Shown: positions 52,840-61,652, counted from the stretch's first letter. The stretch is DNA of 64,000 nucleotides from Anaerolineaceae bacterium (GCA_016124855.1 WGMX01000006.1:50065-114064), one strand, 5' to 3'. Program-made: numbers and translations. Notes: generated by a model from the letters alone, not told the origin.

Positions 52840-54780
52840 TTAAACAGATCGACTTGTACTCATCCTGATAATCGTCAATGAATACGCGGGAATTTCATAG
52901 TTGAATACCGATGAAATAGCCATGTTCGAGGTTTCTGGTAAAACACTCACGGGTCTCCAGAAGTTATTGGGATTATTTACTGCCAACGGATCGCCTGTCA
53001 GGACGGTACAGGTCGCAAACGGCTCAAGCGTCGATACACTGGAAAGATCAATTCCTGCTGCTAACGGAACTTCAGACCGACTCACAATTTTGATGATGAT
53101 GTCGCCGCTGGTTGTATCCTGAACACATGAAGCAGCAATATTTTCCTCGTCGGTATCCATATGAATAGTGATTGGCAAATACACATCACCGGCGTTTAAG
53201 CTAAAGAGCTGCTGAACGTAGTAATTGACGCTCAACGTAATCTGCGTGTTATCAAAATAAATCAAATCAGGCAGCCACTGTGTTCGCCGCTGCTTCGCCA
53301 GCAGCGGCGCGTACGAAGCCAAGCGAACGACATCGCCATTTCGTTCCAACGAAGTCATATAAGCCGCCTCAGCCAGAGCAGAGCGCAAGGTATTCGCCCG
53401 TCCCATATCATGCGCGGCAAATTCACCGAGATAGACGGTTGCGCCTTCACGCGCATACGAGTCGAAACGATGTAAATTGTTCCAGTACCAATCGGGGGCT
53501 TTATAGCCGTGTTCATCCACCATATCCACATTCAACTCTTGAGCGAATGACCAACCATCGTCGTAGTCTTCACCTTCAGGACGCGGGCCAGATGTTCCAA
53601 TGATAACGATCTCAGGATATTTCGCTTTCACCGCCTCAAAGATCATCTTGAAACGCTCTTTAAATACTGGTGTAATGCGTTCCTCATTTCCCACACCCAG
53701 ATATTTCAACCCGAAGGGTTCGGGGTGTCCAGCTTCTGCCCGCATTGCGCCCCATGTTGAAGTAATCGGGCCGTTTGCCCATTCGATTAGGTCGAGAACT
53801 TCCTGTACGTACTCGCCCATATCCTCCATTGGAAGACCCTGCTGCCCTTGTTCCCAGAGTCCGGTGAATTTCGCACCGGTATTTGGACAGCAAACCCCCG
53901 CGGGAACAATCGGAACAGGCTTAGCACCGATGTCCTCGCAAAATTGGAAGTATTCGAAATAACCCAGCCCGACACTTTGATGATAATTCCATATGTTAAA
54001 TTGCTCACGGCGGGTCTCTATTGGTCCGATGGTGTCTTTCCAACGGTACATATTATCTAGGCCGTCACCATGCGCCAGACAACCACCGGGAAAGCGCATA
54101 AATTTCGGCTTAAGATCAGCAATCACCTGTGCCAGATCAGCCCGCTGCCCGTTCGCACGGTTATGAAAAGTCTTTTGCGGAAACAGTGAAATCACATCCA
54201 AAGCCAGTGCGCCGGAGCCACTGGTTACCAGTACAAAACGGGCGTAGTTATCACCGCCAGTCGCTTGGATAGTTGTCGTATATTTAGCCCAATCGAGAGT
54301 GGGTTTGGGCAGGGCTGCCTCACCCAAAATTTCTCCTGTGCGACTGACCAGACGCACGGTCAAAGTGCCAATCGTGCCCGATAAATTTCGCGCAAATAGG
54401 GATACATCGTAAAATTCACCTTCTCGAATAACGATACCATCGAAGCCCTGATTGATCAGTCCAACCTCGCCGGATGTACTATCGATGTTGAGTACGACAT
54501 AATGTGGATTATTGGGATGAATGGGTGAAGCATCCGCTAGCTCCACCAAACAGCTTCCGCCATCCTGAATCAGTTCCCAACCGGTGAAAAAATTCCAGTC
54601 AGGATTATCCGCCGATGTATATTCAAACGAACGGTTTTGAATGAGTTCCGCGTATAATCCTCCATCCGCCGAATAATTAATATCCTCGAAGAAGATACCA
54701 AATAAATCAGAGCTGATGGGTTTCGGTTGGTCAGCTTGAATGGTCAACGATGTATTTTGGAGTGCAGTGCTTTCAGGCAT
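52840..54780 (-). CDS. GH51 alpha-L-arabinofuranosidase
   Basis: 646 residues, no signal peptide. The N-terminus ISSDLFGIFFEDINYSADGGLYAELIQNRSFEY is the classic GH51 opening. The carbohydrate-binding-like segment (about 70-205) is followed by the TIM barrel with FMRFPGGCLAHGD, acid/base Glu in KYLGVGNEERITP and nucleophile Glu in TVYLGEFAAHD, and a C-terminal beta domain. It removes arabinofuranosyl residues from imported arabino-oligosaccharides. It begins 13 bp after the serine hydrolase gene and is probably co-transcribed with it. Confidence 0.94.
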   Translation of the reverse strand: MPESTALQNTSLTIQADQPKPISSDLFGIFFEDINYSADGGLYAELIQNRSFEYTSADNPDWNFFTGWELIQDGGSCLVELADASPIHPNNPHYVVLNIDSTSGEVGLINQGFDGIVIREGEFYDVSLFARNLSGTIGTLTVRLVSRTGEILGEAALPKPTLDWAKYTTTIQATGGDNYARFVLVTSGSGALALDVISLFPQKTFHNRANGQRADLAQVIADLKPKFMRFPGGCLAHGDGLDNMYRWKDTIGPIETRREQFNIWNYHQSVGLGYFEYFQFCEDIGAKPVPIVPAGVCCPNTGAKFTGLWEQGQQGLPMEDMGEYVQEVLDLIEWANGPITSTWGAMRAEAGHPEPFGLKYLGVGNEERITPVFKERFKMIFEAVKAKYPEIVIIGTSGPRPEGEDYDDGWSFAQELNVDMVDEHGYKAPDWYWNNLHRFDSYAREGATVYLGEFAAHDMGRANTLRSALAEAAYMTSLERNGDVVRLASYAPLLAKQRRTQWLPDLIYFDNTQITLSVNYYVQQLFSLNAGDVYLPITIHMDTDEENIAASCVQDTTSGDIIIKIVSRSEVPLAAGIDLSSVSTLEPFATCTVLTGDPLAVNNPNNFWRPVSVLPETSNMAISSVFNYEIPAYSLTIIRMSTSRSV

Positions 54781-54793
54781 GATTCATTTCCTT

Positions 54794-56167
54794 TTATTCG
54801 GTTGTTTCTTTCGGCAATATGTATTCGTTGCGCGTCCACAAGCGCGTGACATTACCGGCAGCATCCGTTTCAAAGCGGGCGGTTTCCCACGGTTCACCGG
54901 TTTCCTTGAGCAAAAACTCGTTGGGGTTATCAGTCGGTTCAAGAACGGTCGGCGGCATATCCAAATAGCGCAGGTATGCCATCTGCAACTGCCCATCCCG
55001 CACCATCACCACCACCTCGCCCCAATCTCCGGTATAAGACCCGACCAACTTTTCCCACTCCGGTTTGGCCTGCTTCGGTTCAGGCTTGGTGATCTTCAAA
55101 AGCTCAGGCAGCACCAATTTATAGGCGCGTTCGACCACTTCATATGGCGTACCATCCAGACTGTTGGTCAACACAATCACCCCGGTGTTATGCTCACGGC
55201 ACATCATGAACTGCGTAATATAACCTTTGTATCCGCCCGAATGTCCACTCACCGTCCACTTGTTGATGCGTTGAATAAACGTGCCCAAACCGTAACCACC
55301 GAGCCAATCCTTATTAAGCCACTCGATCTGGTGCATCTCGCGCAGCGTGTGCTTGGATAGGATAGGTGTGTCCTCGCTGCTCAGGTGGAAACGCGCGTAT
55401 TTGGTCAGGTCATTTACCGATGAAGCCATACTCGCTGAGGGTGAAAAACCTTTGGTTTCAACAAATGGGGCGGCCTTACGAACATAGGCTTTATCCGGCC
55501 TTAAGTAACCCAGTGCCAGCGCCTCATCTGGTTTATCCGGCGTGACGTGCGTGTTCGTCATCTCCAACGGACCAAGAATATGCTTCTGAATATAAGCTGC
55601 CCACGGTTCCCCGCTGACAACCTCAACGATACCACCCAGCAGTGTATAACCGAGGTTTGAATAGCCAAACACGGTCAACGGCGGGTTAGTGGGTTTGCGC
55701 TGCTGTGTCGTCGTAACCACATCGTCCCACGACTGGAACGCATCATCCGTCCAATGGGGAATATTCGCATCACGCGGCAAACCGGAGGTATGCGCCAACA
55801 AATGGCGAATGGTGATCGCCGGCGCACCTTCATAGCGCAAAGTAAACCATGTTAAATACTGCGAAACAGGATCATCTAACCGCAGCTTACCGGCATCGCG
55901 CAGTTGCAAAATCGCTACGGCTGTAAACGTCTTGGTGATACTGGCAATACGAAAACGGGTATCTAAAGTGATCGGTTTCTCATGCTCGATATCAGCAAAA
56001 CCATAACCTTTACCCCAAATCAATGCGCCCTTATGCACAATTCCGGCGGCAAGTCCGGGCAGATGACGTTCGTGTTGTTGCAGGCTAATCCATTTATCGA
56101 GCAGATTAATGGTTGCCGCTAAATCAGAGTGAGCGCTAACAAAGTCAGTTAACACATAATCGCCCAT
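54794..56167 (-). CDS. Beta-lactamase-fold serine hydrolase
   Basis: 457 residues, no signal peptide. The class C-like catalytic set is FRIASITKTFTAVA (Ser-x-x-Lys near 77-80), FGYSNLGYTLLGG (Tyr-x-Asn) and SGHSGGYKGYI in place of the KTG triad. The last 110 residues (EKLVGSYTGDWGEVVVMVRDGQLQMAYL) form a DUF3471-like lipocalin domain. Such enzymes are usually esterases or D-aminopeptidases rather than true beta-lactamases. GAGGAGA precedes the ATG. Placement in front of the arabinofuranosidase gene suggests a role such as deacetylation of sugar esters, which is an inference. Confidence 0.9.
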   Translation of the reverse strand: MGDYVLTDFVSAHSDLAATINLLDKWISLQQHERHLPGLAAGIVHKGALIWGKGYGFADIEHEKPITLDTRFRIASITKTFTAVAILQLRDAGKLRLDDPVSQYLTWFTLRYEGAPAITIRHLLAHTSGLPRDANIPHWTDDAFQSWDDVVTTTQQRKPTNPPLTVFGYSNLGYTLLGGIVEVVSGEPWAAYIQKHILGPLEMTNTHVTPDKPDEALALGYLRPDKAYVRKAAPFVETKGFSPSASMASSVNDLTKYARFHLSSEDTPILSKHTLREMHQIEWLNKDWLGGYGLGTFIQRINKWTVSGHSGGYKGYITQFMMCREHNTGVIVLTNSLDGTPYEVVERAYKLVLPELLKITKPEPKQAKPEWEKLVGSYTGDWGEVVVMVRDGQLQMAYLRYLDMPPTVLEPTDNPNEFLLKETGEPWETARFETDAAGNVTRLWTRNEYILPKETTE

Positions 56168-56306
56168 GATTGTCTCCTCGTGTGTTTAAGACCATTGATG
56201 TAACCGTTGGCTCGAATATTGGCAAATTTCTCTTCATGTCGCAAACCACCTATCCATATTGCGGACTTATGTTCCGACATTTCCGACAATATCATCAATA
56301 CAAAAA

Positions 56307-56344
56307 CAAAACCAGCAGATGTTATGTCTACTGGTTTTGATTTG
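56307..56344 (-). terminator. Terminator after the cyclic-nucleotide-binding gene
   Basis: Stem CAAAACCAG / CTGGTTTTG (56307-56315 with 56331-56339), extended inward by an imperfect AGA/TCT; on the minus strand it is followed by TTTTTG. Confidence 0.75.
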
Positions 56345-56369
56345 ACATTGCTTTTAGAAGGCGGGTAGA

Positions 56370-56804
56370 TTACATGCTATCCATCGTGCGGCGCAGGCGC
56401 TTAGCCAGTTCCTTGAGCATAATAATCGGAATATCCGCGTCCTCGTGCAGCACCGAATTAAAATCCAACTGCGTCAGCACCAAACATTTCGTAGCTTCAG
56501 TAGCGATCACCGATGCAGTACGCGGCGCATCATCCAACAATGACAATTCGCCAAAAAACTCGGTCGGTCCAAAATTGTTCACGACATGGCTGCTGCCATC
56601 CGGAAACTGACGAACAGCCTCAGCCTTACCACTTTCGAGCACAAACAAGCCGATACCGAGTGTACCTTGCGTCACAATCGTTTCACCAGCGCTGTAAGTC
56701 CGCTCGGTGAATCGCTTGGCGAGGCGTTGAAGTTGGCGCTCTTGTAAACCTTGGAACATGGGAACTGTGTGCAAAAAACGGGTAATGGTGGCCTGATCGG
56801 ACAT
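56370..56804 (-). CDS. Single cyclic-nucleotide-binding-domain protein
   Basis: 144 residues from the ATG at 56804 (AGGGG about 10 nt upstream); the open frame runs further but into the promoter of the divergent gene. It is one CNMP-binding beta barrel: VPMFQGLQERQLQRLAKRFTERTYSAGETIVTQG, LFVLESGKAEAV, EFFGELSLLDDAPRTASVIA (phosphate-binding cassette with G-E-L and R-T-A). It has no HTH, so it is not a CRP regulator but a sensor subunit, perhaps for a partner enzyme. Divergent from the methyltransferase-like gene. Confidence 0.88.
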   Translation of the reverse strand: MSDQATITRFLHTVPMFQGLQERQLQRLAKRFTERTYSAGETIVTQGTLGIGLFVLESGKAEAVRQFPDGSSHVVNNFGPTEFFGELSLLDDAPRTASVIATEATKCLVLTQLDFNSVLHEDADIPIIMLKELAKRLRRTMDSM

Positions 56805-56909
56805 GTGTGGTTTCCCCTGTAGTTTATAATCGTATTTTGGCACATTATAACCATCTGGTGAAACCCACACAATTTTTGCGGTTTTAGCCAGAAAACACAG
56901 GACAAAGCA

Positions 56910-58148
56910 ATGAATGACCAACTAATCGAAGTCGAATTGGAAAGCATGGCTTACGGCGGCAGCGCTTTGGGACATGTTGGGGAACAAGTGGTGTTTATAC
57001 CCTATACCATCCCCGGCGAAATAGTCAGCGCACGAATCACAGGTCAAAAAGGGCGGACGTTTTTTGCCGAAGGCGTAACCCTGCTTGAATCGTCGTCAGA
57101 TAGGGTTTTTCCACGCTGCCCGCATTTCGGCCCGAACAAGTGCGGCAGTTGCCAATGGCAGCACATTGATTATCGGGCACAACTCCTGCTCAAACAGGAT
57201 GTCTTAGCTGATCAATTAGAGCGTATTGGCGGCTTCACCAATGCTGATGTTCGTCCTGTGATTGCCAGCCCTGTTCAGTGGGCTTACAACCAGCATATGA
57301 CCTTGTACGCGACCGGCGATGGTCAGCTCGGGTTTACATCTTCCAGCACGCAGCCCTCTCTTTTCCCGATCAATGAGTGTCATATCTTGCATCCGGAACT
57401 GCTCGACCTTAAAAATTCACTGGACTTAGAGCAGATGACCGGATTACAGATCATCACCCTGCAAATCGATAGTCTGGGCGACCGTATGGCGTTGCTGCGA
57501 ATGGCGAACGACGAAGCGCCCGAACTCCACAGCGATATGTCCATGAGCATGAACATGCTGACTGAAAACGACGAACCGATTAACCTGATGGGCGATTTAT
57601 ACGCCACTATCCAAGTTGGTGGACGTGCTTTCCGCGTAACAGCCGGTAGTTTCTTCCGGCCTAATGTGTCGCAGCTTGATAACCTCAGCGCTGAAGTCTT
57701 GCAGGCGCTGGCGCTAAACGGTCACGAAGCAGTACTTGATTTATATGCAGGTGTCGGAATTTATAGTGCTTTTCTTGCCCAACAAGCCCGTCTTGTCACC
57801 TTAGTAGACGCTGACCCATACGCCATCAACGACGCAGAAATCAATTTACCAGAAGAACATGTCGAAATCATTGAAGGTTTGGTCGAAGATGTGCTGCCAG
57901 AATTAGAAGATCATTATGACGCGGCGGTCGTCGATCCCGGTGACACAGGCTTAAGTGCAGCTGTATCCGATGCGTTGGTGGCGCGGCGGGTGGCGCGTAT
58001 TGTTTATGTCAGCAGTAATCCATCAACTCTGGCTCGTGACGGCAAACGCTTGGCAACACGTGGCTATCAACTGCGTTACGCTCAACCGATTGACCTTGCC
58101 CCTCAAACCTTTGCGGTAGACACGGTAGCTGTATTCGAGTTGCAATGA
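56910..58148 (+). CDS. TrmA/RlmD-family RNA uracil methyltransferase-like protein lacking the catalytic Cys
   Basis: 412 residues. Residues 1-60 are a TRAM RNA-binding domain. C70, C78, C81 and C157 match the [4Fe-4S] ligands of RlmD-type enzymes (RCPHFGPNKCGSCQWQH and NECHIL). SAM motif I is VLDLYAGVGIYSAFL. The nucleophile motif normally S-C-N-P reads YVSSNPSTLARD: the catalytic Cys is S369, codon AGT at 58014-58016. The preceding D-P-P-R-x-G motif reads DPGDTGL. RlmD/RlmCD methylate C5 of 23S rRNA uracils through that Cys, so this protein may bind RNA without methylating, or work differently. Confidence 0.85.
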   Translation: MNDQLIEVELESMAYGGSALGHVGEQVVFIPYTIPGEIVSARITGQKGRTFFAEGVTLLESSSDRVFPRCPHFGPNKCGSCQWQHIDYRAQLLLKQDVLADQLERIGGFTNADVRPVIASPVQWAYNQHMTLYATGDGQLGFTSSSTQPSLFPINECHILHPELLDLKNSLDLEQMTGLQIITLQIDSLGDRMALLRMANDEAPELHSDMSMSMNMLTENDEPINLMGDLYATIQVGGRAFRVTAGSFFRPNVSQLDNLSAEVLQALALNGHEAVLDLYAGVGIYSAFLAQQARLVTLVDADPYAINDAEINLPEEHVEIIEGLVEDVLPELEDHYDAAVVDPGDTGLSAAVSDALVARRVARIVYVSSNPSTLARDGKRLATRGYQLRYAQPIDLAPQTFAVDTVAVFELQ

Positions 58149-58175
58149 TTCTGCATTTATCCGAGTTGGGCTCTT

Positions 58176-58694
58176 TCATGACCGCCGCCGCAAATACGAC
58201 GGATGATTCAAGCCGGTTGGCGCATAATATTCGTCGTGGGTGTACTCAAAACCCAACTTCACAAGCAGCCGCCGTGAGGACTCGTTCGCAGGATTATGAC
58301 CTGCGAACAAAGCCTTTGCGCCGAGTGTATTGAAAGCATACTCAATAACCGTTTTTGCTGCCTCTTGAGCGTAACCCTGTCCCCAAAAAACGGCGCAAAT
58401 GTGGAAGCCAATTTCATAGATGGATTGTGTTAAGTCGTAAGGTCTAAGGCCGCAGCAGCCAACAAATACATCATTGGTTGACAAAAAAAGAGGCCAGTAT
58501 TGAACACCGTAGTCCGTTTGCCGTTTGATCTCGGTGGCTAACCGTTCTCGCACTTGAATCTCGCTAAATGGTCCGCCGATCAATTTGGTTACATCGGCAT
58601 CACCCCATAGCGCATTAGCTAAGTCAATATCTTCAGGTGACCAATGTCGAAAACCGAGCCGTTCACTTTGCAAGAAATAATTCTGACTTCCCAT
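58176..58694 (-). CDS. GNAT acetyltransferase (RimJ/RimL-like)
   Basis: 172 residues: SERLGFRHWSPEDIDLANALWGD at the N-terminus as in RimJ/RimL, EIGFHICAVFWGQGYAQEAAKTVIEYAF with the acetyl-CoA loop, and ANESSRRLLVKLGFEY. It probably acetylates an N-terminal amine or a small-molecule amine. Convergent with the RlmD-like gene, 27 bp apart. Confidence 0.9.
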   Translation of the reverse strand: MGSQNYFLQSERLGFRHWSPEDIDLANALWGDADVTKLIGGPFSEIQVRERLATEIKRQTDYGVQYWPLFLSTNDVFVGCCGLRPYDLTQSIYEIGFHICAVFWGQGYAQEAAKTVIEYAFNTLGAKALFAGHNPANESSRRLLVKLGFEYTHDEYYAPTGLNHPSYLRRRS

Positions 58695-58726
58695 CCAAAT
58701 AAGACCTTTAACAACTTACTCTGGCT

Positions 58727-58757
58727 TTTCTCTGCGTCCTCCGAGTCTTTGCGGTTT
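58727..58757. repeat. CTCTGCGTCCTC...TTTGCGGTTT dispersed-repeat-like segment
   Basis: The intergenic stretch contains TTTCTCTGCGTCCTC followed by CGAGTCTTTGCGGTTT. I know near-identical strings as dispersed intergenic repeats of several bacterial phyla. Only one copy is in this window, so its repeat status here rests on memory. Confidence 0.4.
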
Positions 58758-58797
58758 AATTCTGCCTTTCGTATAAATCTAATGACTATCGACTTTT

Positions 58798-59415
58798 CTA
58801 CATCTTACGCGTGGCAAGCTGGTGCAGATAACCCTGTATGCCCAGTACCAATGACACAGTTGGCAGCCACGCCAACCCATAAGCAGTGAACCCCAAACCA
58901 ATCAGTGTGAAGGGCGTAACCGAACCCAATGTGACATCTGGTAGGTTATAAGCAAGCGTCCCTACCCCTATAAATACGACAGCAGCCAATATCGCTTTAG
59001 AAGGGGCTAATACATGCATTGGCAGGTGATTATCCAGCAAAGTGTCGCCACGTTTGCGTTCTCGAAACCACAAAATTCCCCAGCACAAAACCATTAACAG
59101 CGGACAAAATATTAATCCTATGCCGATGACATGTCCTTGTAGTAATCTCACGATCAAAAGAGCAACCAACCCGCCTATGATTATCATCCAATCACGCCTC
59201 ATAAGCAGCAGTGCGTCAACCCGTTCGTCAGATTGTGTTAAATGGGTAACGACGATTGTTGAATCGGCTGCTGTGCTGCCCTGCCAGCGCGGCAGCACAC
59301 CATACAAATATACGGCGATTAGTGCCAGTCCACCGCTACCAAAGCCAGCATCGTTGGCAGCGATACCGCGCCATATCCCTCTTCTTGAGGCCAGTTCTTT
59401 ACCCACATACCCCAT
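58798..59415 (-). CDS. Membrane protein, C-terminal part (probable frameshift)
   Basis: 205 residues in the open frame, with about five hydrophobic segments (LALIAVYLYGVLP, MIIIGGLVALLIVRLL, GLIFCPLLMVLCWGILWF, AILAAVVFIGVGTLAY, LIGLGFTAYGLAWLPTVSLVLGI). Its first 25 residues overlap the previous gene out of frame and do not look like a natural N-terminus. Joining the two frames near 59320-59345 would give one membrane protein of about 345 residues. It may therefore be the second half of a broken gene. Family not recognised. Confidence 0.6.
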   Translation of the reverse strand: MGYVGKELASRRGIWRGIAANDAGFGSGGLALIAVYLYGVLPRWQGSTAADSTIVVTHLTQSDERVDALLLMRRDWMIIIGGLVALLIVRLLQGHVIGIGLIFCPLLMVLCWGILWFRERKRGDTLLDNHLPMHVLAPSKAILAAVVFIGVGTLAYNLPDVTLGSVTPFTLIGLGFTAYGLAWLPTVSLVLGIQGYLHQLATRKM

Positions 59416-59843
59416 GCCAAGCCAACCACAATGCAGCCAATGAGCAGGTTGCGGAATGATTGACCGCTGCCACCACTTAATATGAGAAACAGCCCGATCA
59501 TCTCGGCAGCAATCAAGGCATGTGCGCCCATAATCCGCGTCACCAGTGTTCGCGGCAAATCGTTCAGTGTAGACGCAGGATTAAGCACCAGCGAACCAGC
59601 CAGCGCATAAATCCCTGCTAACAGCAGCGCTCCGAATAAATCATGTACCCGGTAGCGCACAATAAAGTCGAGAAGCACCGCGCTCAATGCCAGATAACCC
59701 GGTATCAACAGCAGCCATTCCAGAACTGGTCTACCCGATGGATTCGTCCACACTAAAATTTCAGAGCCGAACATGAGCAGCAGCGCAAGCAAAATGACCA
59801 TCGCCACAGCAGCCATTCGGTTGGCGAATAATGAGTGCATCAA
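59319..59843 (-). CDS. Membrane protein, N-terminal part (probable frameshift)
   Basis: 174 residues with about five hydrophobic segments (MAAVAMVILLALLLMFGSEIL, LEWLLLIPGYLALSAVLLDF, LFGALLLAGIYALAGSLVL, ALIAAEMIGLFLILSGG, LLIGCIVVGLAWGMW). It ends abruptly in a hydrophobic stretch (LPTMLALVAVDWH) exactly where the other frame continues with LALIAVYLYG. The start overlaps the stop of the MarR gene by 4 bp, so it is the second gene of a MarR operon and probably the regulated target. Confidence 0.65.
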   Translation of the reverse strand: MMHSLFANRMAAVAMVILLALLLMFGSEILVWTNPSGRPVLEWLLLIPGYLALSAVLLDFIVRYRVHDLFGALLLAGIYALAGSLVLNPASTLNDLPRTLVTRIMGAHALIAAEMIGLFLILSGGSGQSFRNLLIGCIVVGLAWGMWVKNWPQEEGYGAVSLPTMLALVAVDWH

Positions 59844-60319
59844 TTGCCATCCACTAACGGTTCGACCGGAATTTGAGTCTGCACAAATTCAAGGTATCGA
59901 GTCAGGTAACGGATCAAATCTTGGCGTTCCTCGTCGCTGAGCAAGCTGAATAAAAGCTGCATTTGCTGGAGCAAATCAGTCTGCACAGCCATATAGCGCT
60001 CGGCACCGGCAGGTGTCAAAATGACATCGACCGAACGCCGGTCACTTTCCCGCTGTTCACGCATCACCAACGGCGGTTCCATCACTTCTAAGCGCTTAAC
60101 CAACCCGGTCATGGTTGCGTTCGTCAGATGGTGCTGGCGCGCAATCTCGCCAATCGGGCAGCGTCCGCCACGTTCGGTTAGGGTTTTAAGCACATAAAAT
60201 TGAGGAGGCGTCAGTTGATGCGCTGCGAGGTTAGCTGCCAAGCGTTTCTCACCATCCAGAACGATGGTGAAAAGCAGCGACCACAATTGGCTAGCATCAG
60301 TTTCGAGTTGTGTATCCAA
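59840..60319 (-). CDS. MarR-family transcriptional regulator
   Basis: 159 residues with the MarR winged helix: LTPPQFYVLKTLTERGGRCPIGEIARQHHLTNATMTGLVKRLEVMEPPLVMREQRESDRRSVDVILTPAG, flanked by dimerisation helices. MarR proteins usually repress their own operon and release DNA on binding a phenolic or oxidising ligand. The downstream membrane gene overlaps it by 4 bp and is the likely target. Confidence 0.93.
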   Translation of the reverse strand: MDTQLETDASQLWSLLFTIVLDGEKRLAANLAAHQLTPPQFYVLKTLTERGGRCPIGEIARQHHLTNATMTGLVKRLEVMEPPLVMREQRESDRRSVDVILTPAGAERYMAVQTDLLQQMQLLFSLLSDEERQDLIRYLTRYLEFVQTQIPVEPLVDGN

Positions 60320-60490
60320 AGCAGTAATGATACCTATCGGTTGTTGATCGACACACGCTCTAGTTTATCCTATATGCGCAGCTTCTAACCATAACAACAT
60401 CGACAAAAGCGAATTACTATGTAAAGGACTTGCCAAGCTGCGTAGGCTGAACGTTCGTATGTAATGCGACATGAAGCATACTTGCAGAAA

Positions 60491-60524
60491 ACAACAACGC
60501 GAGTGCTAAGACCCGCGTTGTTGT
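60491..60524 (-). terminator. Terminator after the redoxin-like gene
   Basis: An 11-bp perfect stem ACAACAACGCG / CGCGTTGTTGT with a 12-nt loop; on the minus strand it is followed by TTTTCTG. It lies 33 bp past the stop codon. Confidence 0.8.
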
Positions 60525-60556
60525 AGGAGGAGAAAACTGGTATCTGAGCAGGTATG

Positions 60557-61039
60557 TCAGGCTGCTTCAAGAATACCCATGATATCGGTGAGTCGCGGCC
60601 AAATGCGGTCGGCTGGCATTTCCCACTTATGACGTGCGATCTTCATCCGGTCGAGTACGACCATGCCAGAGCGTCCCGTCATATCAAACAAACTATGGAT
60701 ATCGCCTGCCACGTCCGTCAGCAACGGGAAAGGCGGCGGAGTCAAGCTGCTGATGTAGTAACCGTAAAGCATTTGCGGTTGATCACGGGTAATGAGTGCC
60801 TGTTTATAACCGCTGCGGTGAATACTATGCGCGTGTTTTTGCAGCCAAATGATGCGTTGGATGTTGACCGGATTCCAAATCTCGCCGATAAAACCGAATA
60901 CCACGCCGTTTACGCCCATCATGTTCGACAGCGTTTGCACCTTCCCCGCATGGTCATAGATGCTGAAATCAGCGGTCAAGTGTTCAATGTTTACAAAACG
61001 CGGCAGTTCACGGGTAGCAAGTTTTGGCATCTGGTACAT
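60557..61039 (-). CDS. Cysteine-free redoxin-fold protein
   Basis: 160 residues with the layout of an AhpC/TSA-type thioredoxin fold: FVNIEHLTADFSIYDHAGKVQTLSNMMGVNGVVFGFIGEIWNPVNIQRIIWLQKHAHSI, a central ALITRDQPQ strand and FPLLTDVAGDIHSLFDM before a VVLDRMKIARHKW beta-hairpin. The place of the peroxidatic Cys is taken by other residues (IWNPVN), and the whole protein has no Cys. It cannot be a thiol peroxidase and may be a binding protein. GAGGA lies upstream of the ATG. Transcribed alone. Confidence 0.75.
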   Translation of the reverse strand: MYQMPKLATRELPRFVNIEHLTADFSIYDHAGKVQTLSNMMGVNGVVFGFIGEIWNPVNIQRIIWLQKHAHSIHRSGYKQALITRDQPQMLYGYYISSLTPPPFPLLTDVAGDIHSLFDMTGRSGMVVLDRMKIARHKWEMPADRIWPRLTDIMGILEAA

Positions 61040-61203
61040 GGTCTAAGTCATCCTCTTACACCGTTGATTAAATATAGTGTATAACCGAATCCAGTGTTTT
61101 AATCACAATTATTCATTAATTTTGAGTAAATAGGATTAATTACCCATTTTCCATATCCATGATAACGATTTGATCATCCAAAATGTTCCAACATCAATAA
61201 AAA

Positions 61204-61238
61204 CAGCAGCGATTGGTTACAAATTTTTCGCTGCTGTC
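61204..61238 (-). terminator. Terminator after the VOC-protein gene
   Basis: A 10-bp perfect stem ACAGCAGCGA / TCGCTGCTGT with a 15-nt loop; on the minus strand it is followed by TTTTATTG. It lies about 30 bp past the stop codon. Confidence 0.82.
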
Positions 61239-61268
61239 TTGATCATGAATACGTAACTTTTACCTGAT

Positions 61269-61652
61269 TTAAACTTCTAGCACCGACAGAATATTTCCGG
61301 CAGGATCCGTAAACCACGCGATACTCGGCCCACGATCACCGCCACCTCTGGCAATACCCTTGGCATCGGTTCTCAGATACTCGCTGTCGTAATGCTGGAA
61401 CTTCACACCTCTTTTCGCCAGTTCATCAACCGCTTCATCAATGTTATCAACCGGAAAATTGAGGATGGTGAATGTCGCTGGTTCGTGGTTCGGTTTGGGA
61501 TAGACCAAAATATGTGTACCGCCAACTTTGAGTTCTAAGTTGCCCATCGGCCCGTCTTGAACCTCCACACCAAGCGTTTTGCCATAAAATTCTTTGGCCT
61601 TTGCAATGTCATTGACCGAAAATCCGCTGAATGCCTGATCAATTTTTAGCAT
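61269..61652 (-). CDS. VOC-superfamily (glyoxalase/dioxygenase-like) protein
   Basis: 127 residues from the ATG at 61652, which has AAGGA 8 nt upstream. Two beta-alpha-beta-beta-beta modules are visible: [41 protein letters not shown], then [30 protein letters not shown] and [19 protein letters not shown]. These single-domain VOC proteins are dimers that bind metal or small molecules (resistance proteins, dioxygenases, epimerases). Specific function cannot be told. Confidence 0.9.
   Translation of the reverse strand: MLKIDQAFSGFSVNDIAKAKEFYGKTLGVEVQDGPMGNLELKVGGTHILVYPKPNHEPATFTILNFPVDNIDEAVDELAKRGVKFQHYDSEYLRTDAKGIARGGGDRGPSIAWFTDPAGNILSVLEV

Noticed and set aside
54740..55360. 206-residue plus-strand frame opposite the serine hydrolase and GH51 starts
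   Set aside because: Antisense of two well-supported genes; no domain or start signal.
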